This document shows positions 43,077-58,531 of a DNA stretch of 64,000 nucleotides, piece by piece. The notes beneath the pieces are model-generated. The model was given only the letters and a program-made list of their open reading frames with translations, did not search any database and was not told the DNA's origin. The stretch comes from Microbacterium binotii (GTDB lineage Bacteria; Actinomycetota; Actinomycetes; Actinomycetales; Microbacteriaceae): the NCBI RefSeq assembly GCF_021398715.1, contig NZ_CP090347.1:434001-498000 (forward strand), given 5' to 3'. The position numbers and the translations under genes were made by a program. Positions within the stretch are counted from its first letter, which is position 1; every line of letters begins with the position of its first letter.

Positions 43077-43604
43077 TCAGCTGGCGACGCTCGCCGCGAT
43101 GCGGCGGCGATCCACCGTGTCGATGGCGAGCAGCGTGGTCTCGAGCTGCTCCTCGGGCGCACCGGCCTGCTGGCGCAGGAAGAGGGTGCGCTTGAAGTCG
43201 GCGCGGGCCGCATCCAGGTCCTCGCCGTCCAGATGCACCTTGCCGCGGTGCTGATAGGCGAACGCGGCGATACCCGCCCACCCCTGACCCTCGGCCTCTT
43301 CGGCGCAGGTCGTGAGCTCGTGCGCCGCAGCGCCGAGCTGTCCGCGCTCCTGCTGGACGGTGGCGTGCAGGATGCGGGCGCGCAGCAGGTCCTTGCGGGT
43401 TCCGGCCATACGCGCGGTGCGCACGGTCTGCTCGGCCACGAGGAGCGCCTCGTCGAGCTGGTCGGTCACCTTCAGCAGCCAGACGCGTTCCATCAGCGCG
43501 GCCAGGCTGCGCTGCGAGCCGATCTCTTCGAGCCGCTCCAGGCATTCCCGCTCGTCGACGATCTCGCGCAGCGTCTCCGGGTGGTGCCCCCTGATATAGC
43601 TCAC
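43077..43604 (-). CDS. TPR-like helical repeat protein
   Basis: A 175-residue, all-helical soluble protein. Repeated pairs of helices of tetratricopeptide type are visible at about residues 35-65, 70-100 and 110-145 (for instance LLRARILHATVQQERGQLGA and IAAFAYQHRGKVHLDGEDLD). Such repeats bind partner proteins; no catalytic domain is present. The GTG at 43604 has GAAGGGAG upstream. Its own promoter is probably in the 217 bp upstream, which also contains a large palindrome. Confidence 0.7.
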   Translation of the reverse strand: MSYIRGHHPETLREIVDERECLERLEEIGSQRSLAALMERVWLLKVTDQLDEALLVAEQTVRTARMAGTRKDLLRARILHATVQQERGQLGAAAHELTTCAEEAEGQGWAGIAAFAYQHRGKVHLDGEDLDAARADFKRTLFLRQQAGAPEEQLETTLLAIDTVDRRRIAASVAS

Positions 43605-43730
43605 GTTGCTCCCTTCGTGCCGGCGCCGCATCCAGTGTCGCCGACCTCCGCCGCTGGGCGCTTCAGGCACGCCGCACCGGCGTCCCTCCGCCGCCGTGCG
43701 CGCCCCCCAGGATCCCCCTCGCCACCTCTT

Positions 43731-43801
43731 CGCGAGACGGCATTTACATGACGAGATCACGGTATTCCCCCGTGATCTCGTGCCGAAGATGCAGTCTCGC
43801 G
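43731..43801 (-). terminator. Large nested palindrome
   Basis: Inner 12-nt arms ACGAGATCACGG (43751-43762) and 43770-43781 are perfect. Outer 13-nt arms (43731-43743 and 43789-43801) match at 12 positions and start with CGCGAGAC. It begins 21 bp after the stop of the 43822 gene, on the minus strand, and resembles the hairpins at 8685 and 23891 in build. Confidence 0.6.
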
Positions 43802-43821
43802 GGCAGAGAGAACGAGCCGGC

Positions 43822-44688
43822 TCAGAGTTCGAAGAGGGATGCGGCGGGTTTGGGTGAAGGGGTGGCGGTCGCATCCGTCGCGGGAACCGCCCCGCGCACG
43901 AACTCCTCGAGCTCCGCACCGGTCGCGACCTTCGCCGGATGCGGCCCCGCCGCCATGAGGCGCGGCAGCCACGCCGTCGGCAGGGGAGCGGCGGATGCGG
44001 CGATCACGAGGTTGCCGAAGCGTCGTCCCTTGAGCGTCTGCACCTCCGCCAGCAGCGCGATCTCCGGCAGCACCTCCCGCACGGTCGCCACCTGTCGACG
44101 GGCGAAGGCGAGGCCCGCGCCGTCGGCGACATTCACGAGCAGCACCCCGTCCGGGGCGAGCAGACGGGCGGCATCCCGATAGAACTCCACGGTGGTCAGG
44201 TGCGCGGGCGTCTGTGCTCCCGCGTACACGTCGGACACGAGGAGATCGACGTTGCCCACCAGCGACTCCGGCAGCCGCGCGAGTCCCGCCCTGGCATCCC
44301 CGATGCGCACCCGGATCTGCGCCCCGCGCGGCAGGGGGAGGTTGGTGCGCACGAGGTCGACGAGGGCCTGTTCGAGCTCGATGACCTGCTGACGGGACCC
44401 CGGACGCGTGTGCGCGACGTAGCGGGGGATGGTGAGTGCGCCTCCGCCGAGGTGCACGGCGGTGAGCGGCTGACCGGGCAGGCGCAGCTGGTCGATCACG
44501 GCCGCCATGCGCCCGATGTACTCGAAGTGCAGGTGGGTCGGATCGTCGAGATCGACGTGCGACTGCGGCGTGCCGGCGACATCCAGCTCGAATCCGCTCG
44601 TGAACGACGAGGGGACGATGCGGGCGATCGAGCCGTCCGACAGTCGCGCCTCCGGATGCGAGACGTGCTCGTAACGCGCGCGGGCCAT
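43822..44688 (-). CDS. Spermidine-synthase-like methyltransferase-fold protein
   Basis: A 288-residue protein of the spermidine synthase superfamily. AVHLGGGALTIPRYVAHTRP holds the glycine-rich nucleotide-binding loop, VIELEQALVDLVR the acidic ribose-binding residue, and DLLVSDVYAG the catalytic-region Asp. The N-terminal oligomerisation strand of true SpeE is degenerate. Polyamine synthesis is possible but not shown; many actinobacterial members are of unknown substrate. It is divergent from pxpA with only 33 bp between start codons, and both appear leaderless. Confidence 0.8.
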   Translation of the reverse strand: MARARYEHVSHPEARLSDGSIARIVPSSFTSGFELDVAGTPQSHVDLDDPTHLHFEYIGRMAAVIDQLRLPGQPLTAVHLGGGALTIPRYVAHTRPGSRQQVIELEQALVDLVRTNLPLPRGAQIRVRIGDARAGLARLPESLVGNVDLLVSDVYAGAQTPAHLTTVEFYRDAARLLAPDGVLLVNVADGAGLAFARRQVATVREVLPEIALLAEVQTLKGRRFGNLVIAASAAPLPTAWLPRLMAAGPHPAKVATGAELEEFVRGAVPATDATATPSPKPAASLFEL

Positions 44689-44694
44689 GACTCC

Positions 44695-44700
44695 ACAGTA
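44695..44700 (-). promoter_or_regulatory. Leaderless -10 box TACTGT for the 44688 gene
   Basis: TACTGT on the minus strand ends 6 nt before the ATG at 44688. Its RNA polymerase footprint overlaps that of the pxpA promoter. Confidence 0.55.
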
Positions 44701-44709
44701 CGGCGGCAC

Positions 44710-44715
44710 TACCGT
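44710..44715 (+). promoter_or_regulatory. Leaderless -10 box TACCGT for pxpA
   Basis: TACCGT ends 6 nt before the ATG at 44722. Only 9 bp separate it from the divergent -10 box at 44695. Confidence 0.55.
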
Positions 44716-44721
44716 GTGCAC

Positions 44722-45477
44722 ATGCCCTCGATCGATCTGAACGCGGACCTCGGCGAGACCGTCGAGGGCGAGCCGACCGCCGACGATGCGGCGATGTTCG
44801 CGGTGATCTCCAGCGCCAGCATCGCGTGCGGCGGCCACGCGGGCGACCCCGACGCGATGCGCGCTGCGGTGGCGCTGGCCGCGGCGGGCGGCGTCGCCGT
44901 CGGGGCGCATCCCTCGTATCCTGACCGCGACGGATTCGGGCGACGGGCGATGCGGATCGCGCCGACCCGCCTGCGACGCGAGCTCGCCGCGCAACTGGGC
45001 GCACTGCGCTCCGCCGGCGCCGACATCCGCTACGTGAAGCCGCACGGAGCGCTGTATCACGCGGCCGGAAGCGATCCGCAGACGGCGGCGGCGGTCGTCG
45101 CCGAGGTCGCCGCTCTCGCCGACGGACTCGGCCGGCTTGTTCCCGTGCTGGGCCTCGGCGATCACCTGCGCGAAGCGGCGGCGGATGCGGGCGTCCCGTT
45201 CTTCGGCGAGGCGTTCCTCGACCGCGGATACCTGCCGGACGGGTCGCTCGTGCCCAGGGGCGCGCCGGGGGCGCTGCTGCGCGATCCGGATCAGGTCGCG
45301 GCGCGCGCGGTGCGCCTGGCGACGGCGGGGGAGGTCGTCGCGGTCGACGGCTCCGTCGTACGCACCGAGGCCGTCTCGCTCTGCCTGCACGGCGATACGC
45401 CCGAGGCGGTGGAGATGGCCGCCGCCGTCCGCGCGGCCCTCACGGCCGCCGGAATCGAGGTCCGGGCGCCGTGGTGA
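44722..45477 (+). CDS. pxpA: 5-oxoprolinase subunit PxpA (LamB/YcsF family)
   Basis: PxpA is a subunit of the ATP-dependent prokaryotic 5-oxoprolinase, which opens 5-oxoproline, a damage product of glutamine, to glutamate. The 251-residue protein begins with IDLNADLGE, and SIACGGHAGDP, VGAHPSYPDR and YVKPHGALYH are all family blocks. The stop lies within the start of the pxpBC gene, so the three activities are made together. The start follows a -10 box by 6 nt. Confidence 0.95.
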   Translation: MPSIDLNADLGETVEGEPTADDAAMFAVISSASIACGGHAGDPDAMRAAVALAAAGGVAVGAHPSYPDRDGFGRRAMRIAPTRLRRELAAQLGALRSAGADIRYVKPHGALYHAAGSDPQTAAAVVAEVAALADGLGRLVPVLGLGDHLREAAADAGVPFFGEAFLDRGYLPDGSLVPRGAPGALLRDPDQVAARAVRLATAGEVVAVDGSVVRTEAVSLCLHGDTPEAVEMAAAVRAALTAAGIEVRAPW

Positions 45478-47006
45478 CCGGTGGGCGGCGCGTCCTGCCC
45501 TTCGGGGCGGGCGGCCTGCTGATCGAGCTCGAGGACCTCGACGCGGTACTGGGCCTGCACGCGGGTCTTGCCGCATCCGTTCCGGCCGGCGTCGAGGAAC
45601 TCGTTCCCGCGGCGCGCACGGTGCTCGTCCGCTTCGATCCCCGCCGCGTCCCGGCGCACGCGGTGCGGACGTGGATCGCGGCGACGGATGCGGCCGCATC
45701 GCGCACCGACCGGGATGCGGCGGAGGTGACGCTTCCCACCGTCTACGACGGTCCGGACCTCGCCGAGGCGGGGCGCTGGAGCGCGCTGTCGGCGGCGGAG
45801 CTCGTCGAGCGGCACGTGCGCACGCCCTGGCGGGTGGCGTTCACGGGGTTCGCTCCCGGATTCGCGTATCTCGTGGGGGAGGGGTGGGATCTCGACATCC
45901 CTCGCCTGGATGCCCCGCGCACGCGCGTTCCCGCCGGCGCCGTCGCGCTCGCCGCCGGGTTCACGGGGACCTACCCACGGGCGACGCCGGGCGGATGGCG
46001 CATCATCGGCACGACGACCGCGCCGCTGTTCGACCCGGATGCGGCCGCCCCGGCGCTGTTGACCGCGGGGACGCGTGTGCGCTTCCGGCCCGAGCGGACG
46101 CGCGTGGAGCTCCCCGCCCCGCCGACTCCGCGAGCGCCGACCGCTCCGGCGCTGCGCATCGACAGCCCCGGCCCGCTGGCGACGATCCAGGACCTCGGAC
46201 GGCCCGGCGCCGGTGCGACGGGCATCGCCGTGTCCGGGGCCGCCGATCGGCGCGCGGCCGCCCTCGCCAATCGCCTCGTCGGCTCTGCCCAGACGGCAGC
46301 GGTCATCGAGATCCTGCTGGGGCCGTTCCGAGCGACGGCGCTGGTCGATCGATGGATCGCGGTGACGGGCGGCCTGGGCGCGGTGCGGATCGACGGCAGG
46401 GCCGCCGACCCGCACCGTGCCGTGTTGTGGCCCGCGGGTTCCGTGCTCGAGATCGGCCCCCTCACCACAGGCCTTCGCGCCTATCTCGCGGTGCGCGGCG
46501 GGATCGATGCGCCCCGCAGCGCGGGCTCCCGAGCCACGGACACCCTTGCGGGCCTCGGGCCGGCCCCCCTCGCCGCGGGAGACGAGATCCCCACGGCAGC
46601 GGAGATCACGGGCGAGGTGCCGCCGATCGACGCCGTCGCGTGGACGGCGCCCGCTCCCGGCGACGTCATCCTGGAGGTGTTGCCGGGACCGCGCGCCGAC
46701 TGGTTCGCGGCCGACGCCGGGCGGACGCTCTTCGCCGGCCCGTGGCACGTGTCCTCGGCAGCCGACCGCATCGGGGTGCGCCTCGAGGGGCCCGGACTGA
46801 CCCGCATCCGCGCGGGGGAGTTGGCGAGCGAGGCCATGCTTCCCGGCGCGCTTCAGGTCCCGCCGGACGGACGGCCGGTCGTGCTCGGAGTGGACGGTCC
46901 GGTCACCGGCGGCTATCCGGTCATCGCCGTCGCCACGCCCGAGTCCTTGGACCGGCTCGCGCAGGCGAGGCCGGGTACCCGTGTGCGGATCAGGCCCGTC
47001 GGATGA
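45471..47006 (+). CDS. 5-oxoprolinase subunits PxpB-PxpC fusion
   Basis: A 511-residue fusion of the two other 5-oxoprolinase subunits. Residues 1-215 are PxpB (KipI-like): FTGFAPGFAYLVGEG and the terminal GGWRIIGTTTAPLFDP. Residues 220-511 are PxpC (KipA-like; biotin-dependent carboxylase-like): IDSPGPLATIQDLGRPG and GPVTGGYPVIAVAT. In Escherichia coli and Bacillus subtilis these are separate genes; the fusion is frequent in actinobacteria. The GTG at 45471 overlaps pxpA by 7 bases, and a second GTG at 45474 would give a 4-base overlap; the two cannot be separated by sequence. Confidence 0.93.
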   Translation: MVTGGRRVLPFGAGGLLIELEDLDAVLGLHAGLAASVPAGVEELVPAARTVLVRFDPRRVPAHAVRTWIAATDAAASRTDRDAAEVTLPTVYDGPDLAEAGRWSALSAAELVERHVRTPWRVAFTGFAPGFAYLVGEGWDLDIPRLDAPRTRVPAGAVALAAGFTGTYPRATPGGWRIIGTTTAPLFDPDAAAPALLTAGTRVRFRPERTRVELPAPPTPRAPTAPALRIDSPGPLATIQDLGRPGAGATGIAVSGAADRRAAALANRLVGSAQTAAVIEILLGPFRATALVDRWIAVTGGLGAVRIDGRAADPHRAVLWPAGSVLEIGPLTTGLRAYLAVRGGIDAPRSAGSRATDTLAGLGPAPLAAGDEIPTAAEITGEVPPIDAVAWTAPAPGDVILEVLPGPRADWFAADAGRTLFAGPWHVSSAADRIGVRLEGPGLTRIRAGELASEAMLPGALQVPPDGRPVVLGVDGPVTGGYPVIAVATPESLDRLAQARPGTRVRIRPVG

Positions 47007-47066
47007 GGGGCGCCGGGGACGACGCGCGGTTATACCGCAGGTCGTGAAACTCGTCAAGAATTCGAC

Positions 47067-47095
47067 TGGACACGGCGCGTCATCTGACATATAGT
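47067..47095 (+). promoter_or_regulatory. rpoBC promoter
   Basis: TGGACA (47067-47072) and TATAGT (47090-47095) are 17 bp apart, a near-consensus housekeeping promoter and the strongest in the window. Transcription should start near 47102, giving a leader of about 150 nt, in which I see no obvious attenuator. Confidence 0.7.
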
Positions 47096-47254
47096 TGGTC
47101 TTTGCGCTCCCTCCTCCCATGCCCTCATATGGTGGTCGGCCTGCGTGCGTGCCCCCGCAGATAGCGGCGTGCGGTGCGAACGCGTCGGGAAGATCGAGCA
47201 CTCCATCTGACATCAGAATCACGAGCCCCCGCCCGGGCCCATGGAGGTTATCCC

Positions 47255-50758
<3,504 letters not shown>

Positions 50759-50802
50759 CCCCGGCTCACTCACCGAGATTTATTAGGCACACAGGAGAAC
50801 CA

Positions 50803-54670
<3,868 letters not shown>

Positions 54671-54678
<8 letters not shown>

Positions 54679-54763
54679 TTGAGGCGAGAGGGAACGAGCG
54701 AGCTCGTTCCCCCGAGCCGATTGAGGTTGTCGAGCGGCACAGCCGCGAGAACAACTGATCGAG
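54671..54763 (+). repeat. Direct repeat spanning the rpoC stop
   Basis: ACAACTGATTGAG (54671-54683, holding the rpoC stop TGA) recurs as ACAACTGATCGAG at 54751-54763, 80 bp downstream. Between them TTGAGG occurs again. This suggests an old local duplication, or a short repeated cassette inserted after rpoC. Confidence 0.5.
54690..54711 (+). other. Small palindrome after rpoC
   Basis: GGGAACGAGC pairs with GCTCGTTCCC around GA. It precedes the stronger hairpin at 54777 and might protect the rpoBC 3' end. Confidence 0.45.
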
Positions 54764-54776
54764 TCGGTCCCGACTG

Positions 54777-54818
54777 ACGACGAAGGCCCCCGAGCTCCGG
54801 CTCGGGGGCCTTCGTCGT
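54777..54818 (+). terminator. rpoBC terminator
   Basis: Perfect 19-bp arms (54777-54795 and 54800-54818) around a TCCG tetraloop. The stem is GC-rich. The T-rich tail is minimal. Confidence 0.75.
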
Positions 54819-54865
54819 TCCCCGTCCGCACAGCGGGCATTCGGCTCGCGCCAAGCCCCGCGGGC

Positions 54866-54871
54866 TACCGT
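54866..54871 (+). promoter_or_regulatory. Leaderless -10 box TACCGT for the 54878 gene
   Basis: TACCGT ends 6 nt before the ATG at 54878, soon after the rpoBC terminator. Confidence 0.55.
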
Positions 54872-54877
54872 TCCGGC

Positions 54878-55615
54878 ATGCAGCTCGCTGTTCGCTCCTC
54901 TGGCTCCGGTGCGCGCACCGCGATCCTCATCCACGGCATCATGTCCGACTCACGGGCGTGGCACCGCGTGAGCAACGACCTCGAGGCGGCCGGCTTCCGT
55001 GTGCTCGCCGTCGACCTCGCCGGACACGGCCGGAGCCCCCGCGCTCGGAGCTACTCGCCGGCCGCCTGGGCCGAGGATGTCATCGAGACGCTGGAGCCGA
55101 TGCTGGGGCATGATGCGCCGGATCTGATCGTCGGGCACTCCCTCGGAGCACTCGTGGCGAGCATGGTGGCCGAGCGGCTCGCGCCCCGCGCCGCCGTCTA
55201 CGTCGACCCCGCCTTCGCCTTTCCGCGTGGAGTGCGCGGGCTCGCGTATAAGCTCGCCTTCGCCGTCGCCCCGAAGCCGCGTCGGGCGATGCTGCGGCGC
55301 ATGAACCCCGGCTGGAGCACGCAGGACATCGACCTCGAGCTGTCGTCGTTGCAGGCGTGGGACAAGCGCACCATCCTCGGCCTCGCCGACACCCGTGCCC
55401 TCGTCGCGCCGCGTCGGCCCCGGCAGCCGAGTCTCGTCGTGCTGGCCGAGAAGAGCCTGCTGATCACCCGTACCGTCGCCGCGGCCATGCGCGGTGACGG
55501 GCTCACCGTCACGGTGCTGCCGGGGTCGGGGCACACCGTCTTCCGCGACGACCACGCGGGGTTCATGGGTCTCGTCCACGGCTGGATCGCCGATCACGTC
55601 CCCGCCCGCGTCTGA
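54878..55615 (+). CDS. Alpha/beta-fold hydrolase
   Basis: A 245-residue hydrolase. AILIHGIMSDSRAWH carries the oxyanion hole, VGHSLGALVAS the nucleophile Ser, and GSGHTVFRDD the His; the acidic residue is probably in the segment before VLAEKSL. A basic cap region (residues 125-165, APKPRRAMLRRMNPG) follows strand 6. The substrate is unknown; esterase, lipase or dehalogenase-like activity is possible. No signal peptide. It is an independent unit with a leaderless promoter. Confidence 0.85.
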   Translation: MQLAVRSSGSGARTAILIHGIMSDSRAWHRVSNDLEAAGFRVLAVDLAGHGRSPRARSYSPAAWAEDVIETLEPMLGHDAPDLIVGHSLGALVASMVAERLAPRAAVYVDPAFAFPRGVRGLAYKLAFAVAPKPRRAMLRRMNPGWSTQDIDLELSSLQAWDKRTILGLADTRALVAPRRPRQPSLVVLAEKSLLITRTVAAAMRGDGLTVTVLPGSGHTVFRDDHAGFMGLVHGWIADHVPARV

Positions 55616-55654
55616 GGCCGCGTGCCGCTGCCTCGCTTCGCGGGATGCGACGCG

Positions 55655-55660
55655 TAGCGT
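55655..55660 (+). promoter_or_regulatory. -10 box TAGCGT for the 55678 gene
   Basis: TAGCGT predicts transcription from about 55667. Here a ribosome site (GGGGGAGG, 55666-55673) also precedes the GTG, so this mRNA has a very short leader. Confidence 0.45.
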
Positions 55661-55677
55661 GGACGGGGGAGGTCGGC

Positions 55678-56289
55678 GTGGCACGGATCGGCGGTCGCAA
55701 CAGCTTCATGGCGTGGGTCGTGGGGCTCGGCAGTGCTGCCGTGGTGGCGGCGCTGGTGGTCCTTGCGATCCCGGCGATCCCCGCGGGCATCCAGATGCTC
55801 GGTGACACCCTGCGCTCCTCCACATCCGTCCCGGTCGCTGAGGGGAAGACGGTCGCCCCTCAGCCCATCTCGTCGACCCCGCTGTGCCAGGGCCTCTACA
55901 CGGAGGCACTGTGGGCGGAGCTCACCCAGCGCGCCGGGGGAGTGCCGGTGCAGGACGCGAGTGCGCCGCGCGTGTCGGCGACGACGCTGGAGGCCTCGCT
56001 CGCACCCGAAGTGACGGTGTCGTGCACGTTCACCGGCATCAACACCGGTTCCATCGTGACGACGGTGGCGAAGGTGGATGCGGACGCCGCCCGTCTCGCC
56101 CGCTCGACACTGGAGACGGCGGGCTACGCGTGCGGCGACTTCGGCGACGGCGTGCGTTGCCGGCTGGCGACCGCGGAGGGCTCGGAGGACCAGGTCATCC
56201 GAGACGGCACGTGGCTGGCGAGCGTGTTCACGGGGTGGCACCCCGACCGCTACACGGAACGCGTCGCGCTGCAGCTCTGGCCGAGCTGA
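55678..56289 (+). CDS. Membrane-anchored exported protein with conserved cysteines
   Basis: A 203-residue protein, not recognised. One N-terminal membrane helix (FMAWVVGLGSAAVVAALVVL) places the rest outside the cell. Four Cys are visible in the exported part: PLCQGLY, VSCTFTG, YACGDF and VRCRLA, likely two disulfides. The order and spacing of these, and the motif D-G-x-x-L near the C-terminus, match the protein encoded convergently at 56296-56886, so the two are distant paralogs. The GTG start at 55678 is set by GGGGGAGG. Function unknown. Confidence 0.65.
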   Translation: MARIGGRNSFMAWVVGLGSAAVVAALVVLAIPAIPAGIQMLGDTLRSSTSVPVAEGKTVAPQPISSTPLCQGLYTEALWAELTQRAGGVPVQDASAPRVSATTLEASLAPEVTVSCTFTGINTGSIVTTVAKVDADAARLARSTLETAGYACGDFGDGVRCRLATAEGSEDQVIRDGTWLASVFTGWHPDRYTERVALQLWPS

Positions 56290-56295
56290 GCGCGC

Positions 56296-56886
56296 TCAGT
56301 CGAAGACGCGCGAGATGACCGCATCCGTGTAGCCGGACGGTGCCAGCCCGACGTACTGCGTGTCGATCAGTACGTCGTCGCGCCAGAACAGCGTGCGCCC
56401 GTCGTTGACCGGGTACTGCGGGTCCACCCAGACCTTCTCGCACCGGGTTCCGTTGTTCGGGGTATAGCAGCTGAAGCCCTCGCCGACGAGCGCATTGAGC
56501 ATGTCGAGAGCCGGTCCGCGCGACTTCTTCGAGATCGTGGTCGTGAGCCTGCCGGTGTCGGTCGCGGGGCTTCCCCAGATACAGGTGAGGCTGCCGTCGG
56601 CCTGCGCACCGGCCGTCCCGAATGCCGGGTCGTTGAGCGGCACGTCGGCAAGCTGAGCGAGCACCGCGTCGGAGAGGATCTCGCGGCAGTCCGTGGGAAT
56701 CGCCACGGGGCTCGCCGTGGGTGTCGGAGTCGCCGTCGGAGTCGGCGTGGGCGAGGACGACGGGCCGAGCGTGGAGCCGGTCGGTGCAGGCGAGGGATCC
56801 GGTGCGCAGCCCGCGAGGACCAGCAGAGCGAGAAGAGAACAGGACGCCGCGAGCAGGGTGGTCTTCGAACGATGGCGCAGCGTCAT
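56296..56886 (-). CDS. Lipoprotein with conserved cysteines, related to the convergent gene
   Basis: A 196-residue lipoprotein with lipobox LAGC (Cys27) and a Pro/Thr/Ser-rich linker of about 35 residues. The folded part has TDCREIL, LTCIWGS, FSCYTPN and TRCEKVW, the same four-Cys arrangement as the protein at 55678. Only 6 bp separate the two stop codons, so this is a convergent paralog pair, one anchored by a helix and one by lipid. Function unknown. The start is leaderless by -10 position. Confidence 0.65.
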   Translation of the reverse strand: MTLRHRSKTTLLAASCSLLALLVLAGCAPDPSPAPTGSTLGPSSSPTPTPTATPTPTASPVAIPTDCREILSDAVLAQLADVPLNDPAFGTAGAQADGSLTCIWGSPATDTGRLTTTISKKSRGPALDMLNALVGEGFSCYTPNNGTRCEKVWVDPQYPVNDGRTLFWRDDVLIDTQYVGLAPSGYTDAVISRVFD

Positions 56887-56892
56887 GGGGTC

Positions 56893-56898
56893 AGGTTA
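56893..56898 (-). promoter_or_regulatory. Leaderless -10 box TAACCT for the 56886 gene
   Basis: TAACCT on the minus strand ends 6 nt before the ATG at 56886. Confidence 0.5.
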
Positions 56899-56999
56899 GC
56901 CGCACGGATCGCCGCGCGCCGCGCGCCTGACCCGGCCCGGCGCGACCCGGCGTTACCCTCGGGAAGCGGATGTGCACCCCCGCTGAAGGAGCGACAGCG

Positions 57000-57977
57000 A
57001 TGACCGAGCAGAAGACGCCCTCGGCCGGCGAACCCGTGGAGGAGCCGACCGTCGTCGTGGACGACGTCGTGGGCAACGCGAACGAGGCCCTGGCCGACGC
57101 GGAGGCCGCTCAGCGCACGGCGACCGGAGAGCAGGACGTCGCCTCCGAGCACGTCGTCGAGGAGGACGTGGTGGTCGTCGAGACCCCGACCTCCGACGGC
57201 GAGCGTGTCGTCGAGGAGGTCATCGTGACCGAGGCGGCGACCGACCAAGGCCGTGCCGACGACGACGTCCCCTGGTACGACCGCCCGGAGACCGTCCCCA
57301 TGGACCCCGAGCCCGCTGCGACGACAGCCATTCCGGCGGCTGCCGCAGCGACGACGGTGGCGCCGGTCGCGGCGCCGGAGCCGGCCTACACCAGCGCCGC
57401 TGCTCAGCCGATCTTCGTGCAGGCGCCGGAGGCGCCCCGTCCCCGCGGCAACCGCGGTGCCGCGGGTGCGATCGGCCTGCTCGCCGCCCTCGCCTTCGCC
57501 GTCCTGTCGTTCGGCGTGCTCTTCGCCTTCGGCTACTTCTACGGCGGTCTGGGCACCGTGGAGAACGACCCCGCCGAGCTCGCCCTCGCCCTGATCGGCT
57601 CGTGGACCTTCTGGATGCCGGTGGTCGTCTTCTACCTCGGCTTCTGGTTCCTCGGCGCGATCCTCAACCGTGCGCGCTGGGCCCACTGGGTCATCTGGGG
57701 ACTGCTCGTCGGCGTCGCCGCCTACGCGGGCTCCCTTCTCGGCATCCTGTTCCAGGCGCCGTTCTGGGAGCTGACCGCCCGTCAGGGGGCGGAGCTCATG
57801 CAGGTCTCGCTGTTCTCCCCGTTGCCGATCCTCGCTTTCGTGCTCGGTCGTGAGCTGACGGTGTGGTTCGGTGCGTGGGTAGCCGCCCGCGGACGCCGCG
57901 TCACCGCGCTCAACGACGAGGCGCAGCGCGAGTACGAGCGCACCCTCGAAGCGGGTCCGCAGCTCCACCAGGTCTGA
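57000..57977 (+). CDS. Four-helix membrane protein with acidic N-terminal domain
   Basis: A 325-residue protein, not recognised. The first 150 residues are acidic, Val/Ala-rich and probably disordered (for example EDVVVVETPTSDGERVVEE), facing the cytosol. Then come four membrane helices (about 160-185, 200-225, 232-255 and 270-295) and a charged C-terminal tail ending in HQV. AAGGAG sets the start. It is coupled to the next gene (TGATG overlap) and is the first of a conserved-looking set of membrane genes that ends with the FHA protein. Confidence 0.65.
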   Translation: MTEQKTPSAGEPVEEPTVVVDDVVGNANEALADAEAAQRTATGEQDVASEHVVEEDVVVVETPTSDGERVVEEVIVTEAATDQGRADDDVPWYDRPETVPMDPEPAATTAIPAAAAATTVAPVAAPEPAYTSAAAQPIFVQAPEAPRPRGNRGAAGAIGLLAALAFAVLSFGVLFAFGYFYGGLGTVENDPAELALALIGSWTFWMPVVVFYLGFWFLGAILNRARWAHWVIWGLLVGVAAYAGSLLGILFQAPFWELTARQGAELMQVSLFSPLPILAFVLGRELTVWFGAWVAARGRRVTALNDEAQREYERTLEAGPQLHQV

Positions 57978-58462
57978 TGTCGCAGCCGGACGCACCTCGC
58001 ACTCCGCCGGTGCGTCCGGCTGTCGCCATCGCACTGACGCTCGCGGGGTTCTTCGCCCTGATGATCGCCGCGTTCGGGATGGTGAGCCTGCTCGCGGACG
58101 TCGAGGTCGTTCCGGTGGCGGGTGTCGGGCAGGCGCCCGGAATCGTCGGAGTCGTCGTCGCCTGCGGCATCTACGCCGGTGGCGCCGCGCTCGTGCTCAG
58201 ACCGGGCAACCCCGCCTACACCGGGGCGCTGTTCGTCGCGGTCGCCGTGTGGTTCGGGTACAGCCTCAGCGCCGGAGTCGCGGGCGCCGTCGCGTCAGAG
58301 GATGTGGCGGTGGGGCTCTCGCTCATGGCTCGTCTGCTGACCGGGTGGCAAGGGGGCGTGGTGGGTATCGCGGCGGCAACAGCCGCGTGGTGCGCGATCG
58401 CGCTCGTCCGCACCCACGCCGGGCGTCCGCGGTGGCCCTGGGAGGGCCCTGACGAGGTCTGA
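57977..58462 (+). CDS. Small four-helix membrane protein
   Basis: A 161-residue hydrophobic protein with four predicted helices and a short, charged C-terminal tail (PRWPWEGPDEV). No family is recognised. Its start overlaps the stop of the preceding gene (TGATG), so the two proteins are likely partners in the membrane. A small hairpin follows it. Confidence 0.6.
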   Translation: MSQPDAPRTPPVRPAVAIALTLAGFFALMIAAFGMVSLLADVEVVPVAGVGQAPGIVGVVVACGIYAGGAALVLRPGNPAYTGALFVAVAVWFGYSLSAGVAGAVASEDVAVGLSLMARLLTGWQGGVVGIAAATAAWCAIALVRTHAGRPRWPWEGPDEV

Positions 58463-58494
58463 TCGCGGACTCGACCGACGGGATGCGTGGATTT

Positions 58495-58512
58495 CCCGCG
58501 GAAAGACGCGGG
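58495..58512 (+). terminator. Small hairpin between membrane gene and next promoter
   Basis: CCCGCG and CGCGGG pair around GAAAGA. It sits 32 bp after the stop and just before the next -10 box. It is short, so only weak termination is expected. Confidence 0.35.
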
Positions 58513-58519
58513 TGGCGGC

Positions 58520-58525
58520 TACCTT
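58520..58525 (+). promoter_or_regulatory. Leaderless -10 box TACCTT for the 58532 gene
   Basis: TACCTT ends 6 nt before the GTG at 58532. Confidence 0.5.
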
Positions 58526-58531
58526 TAGAGC

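Noticed and set aside
43822..44688. Frameshift or fusion in the spermidine-synthase-like gene
   Set aside because: The open frame upstream of 44688 is a chance extension across the divergent pxpA gene; the -10 box at 44695 fixes the start.
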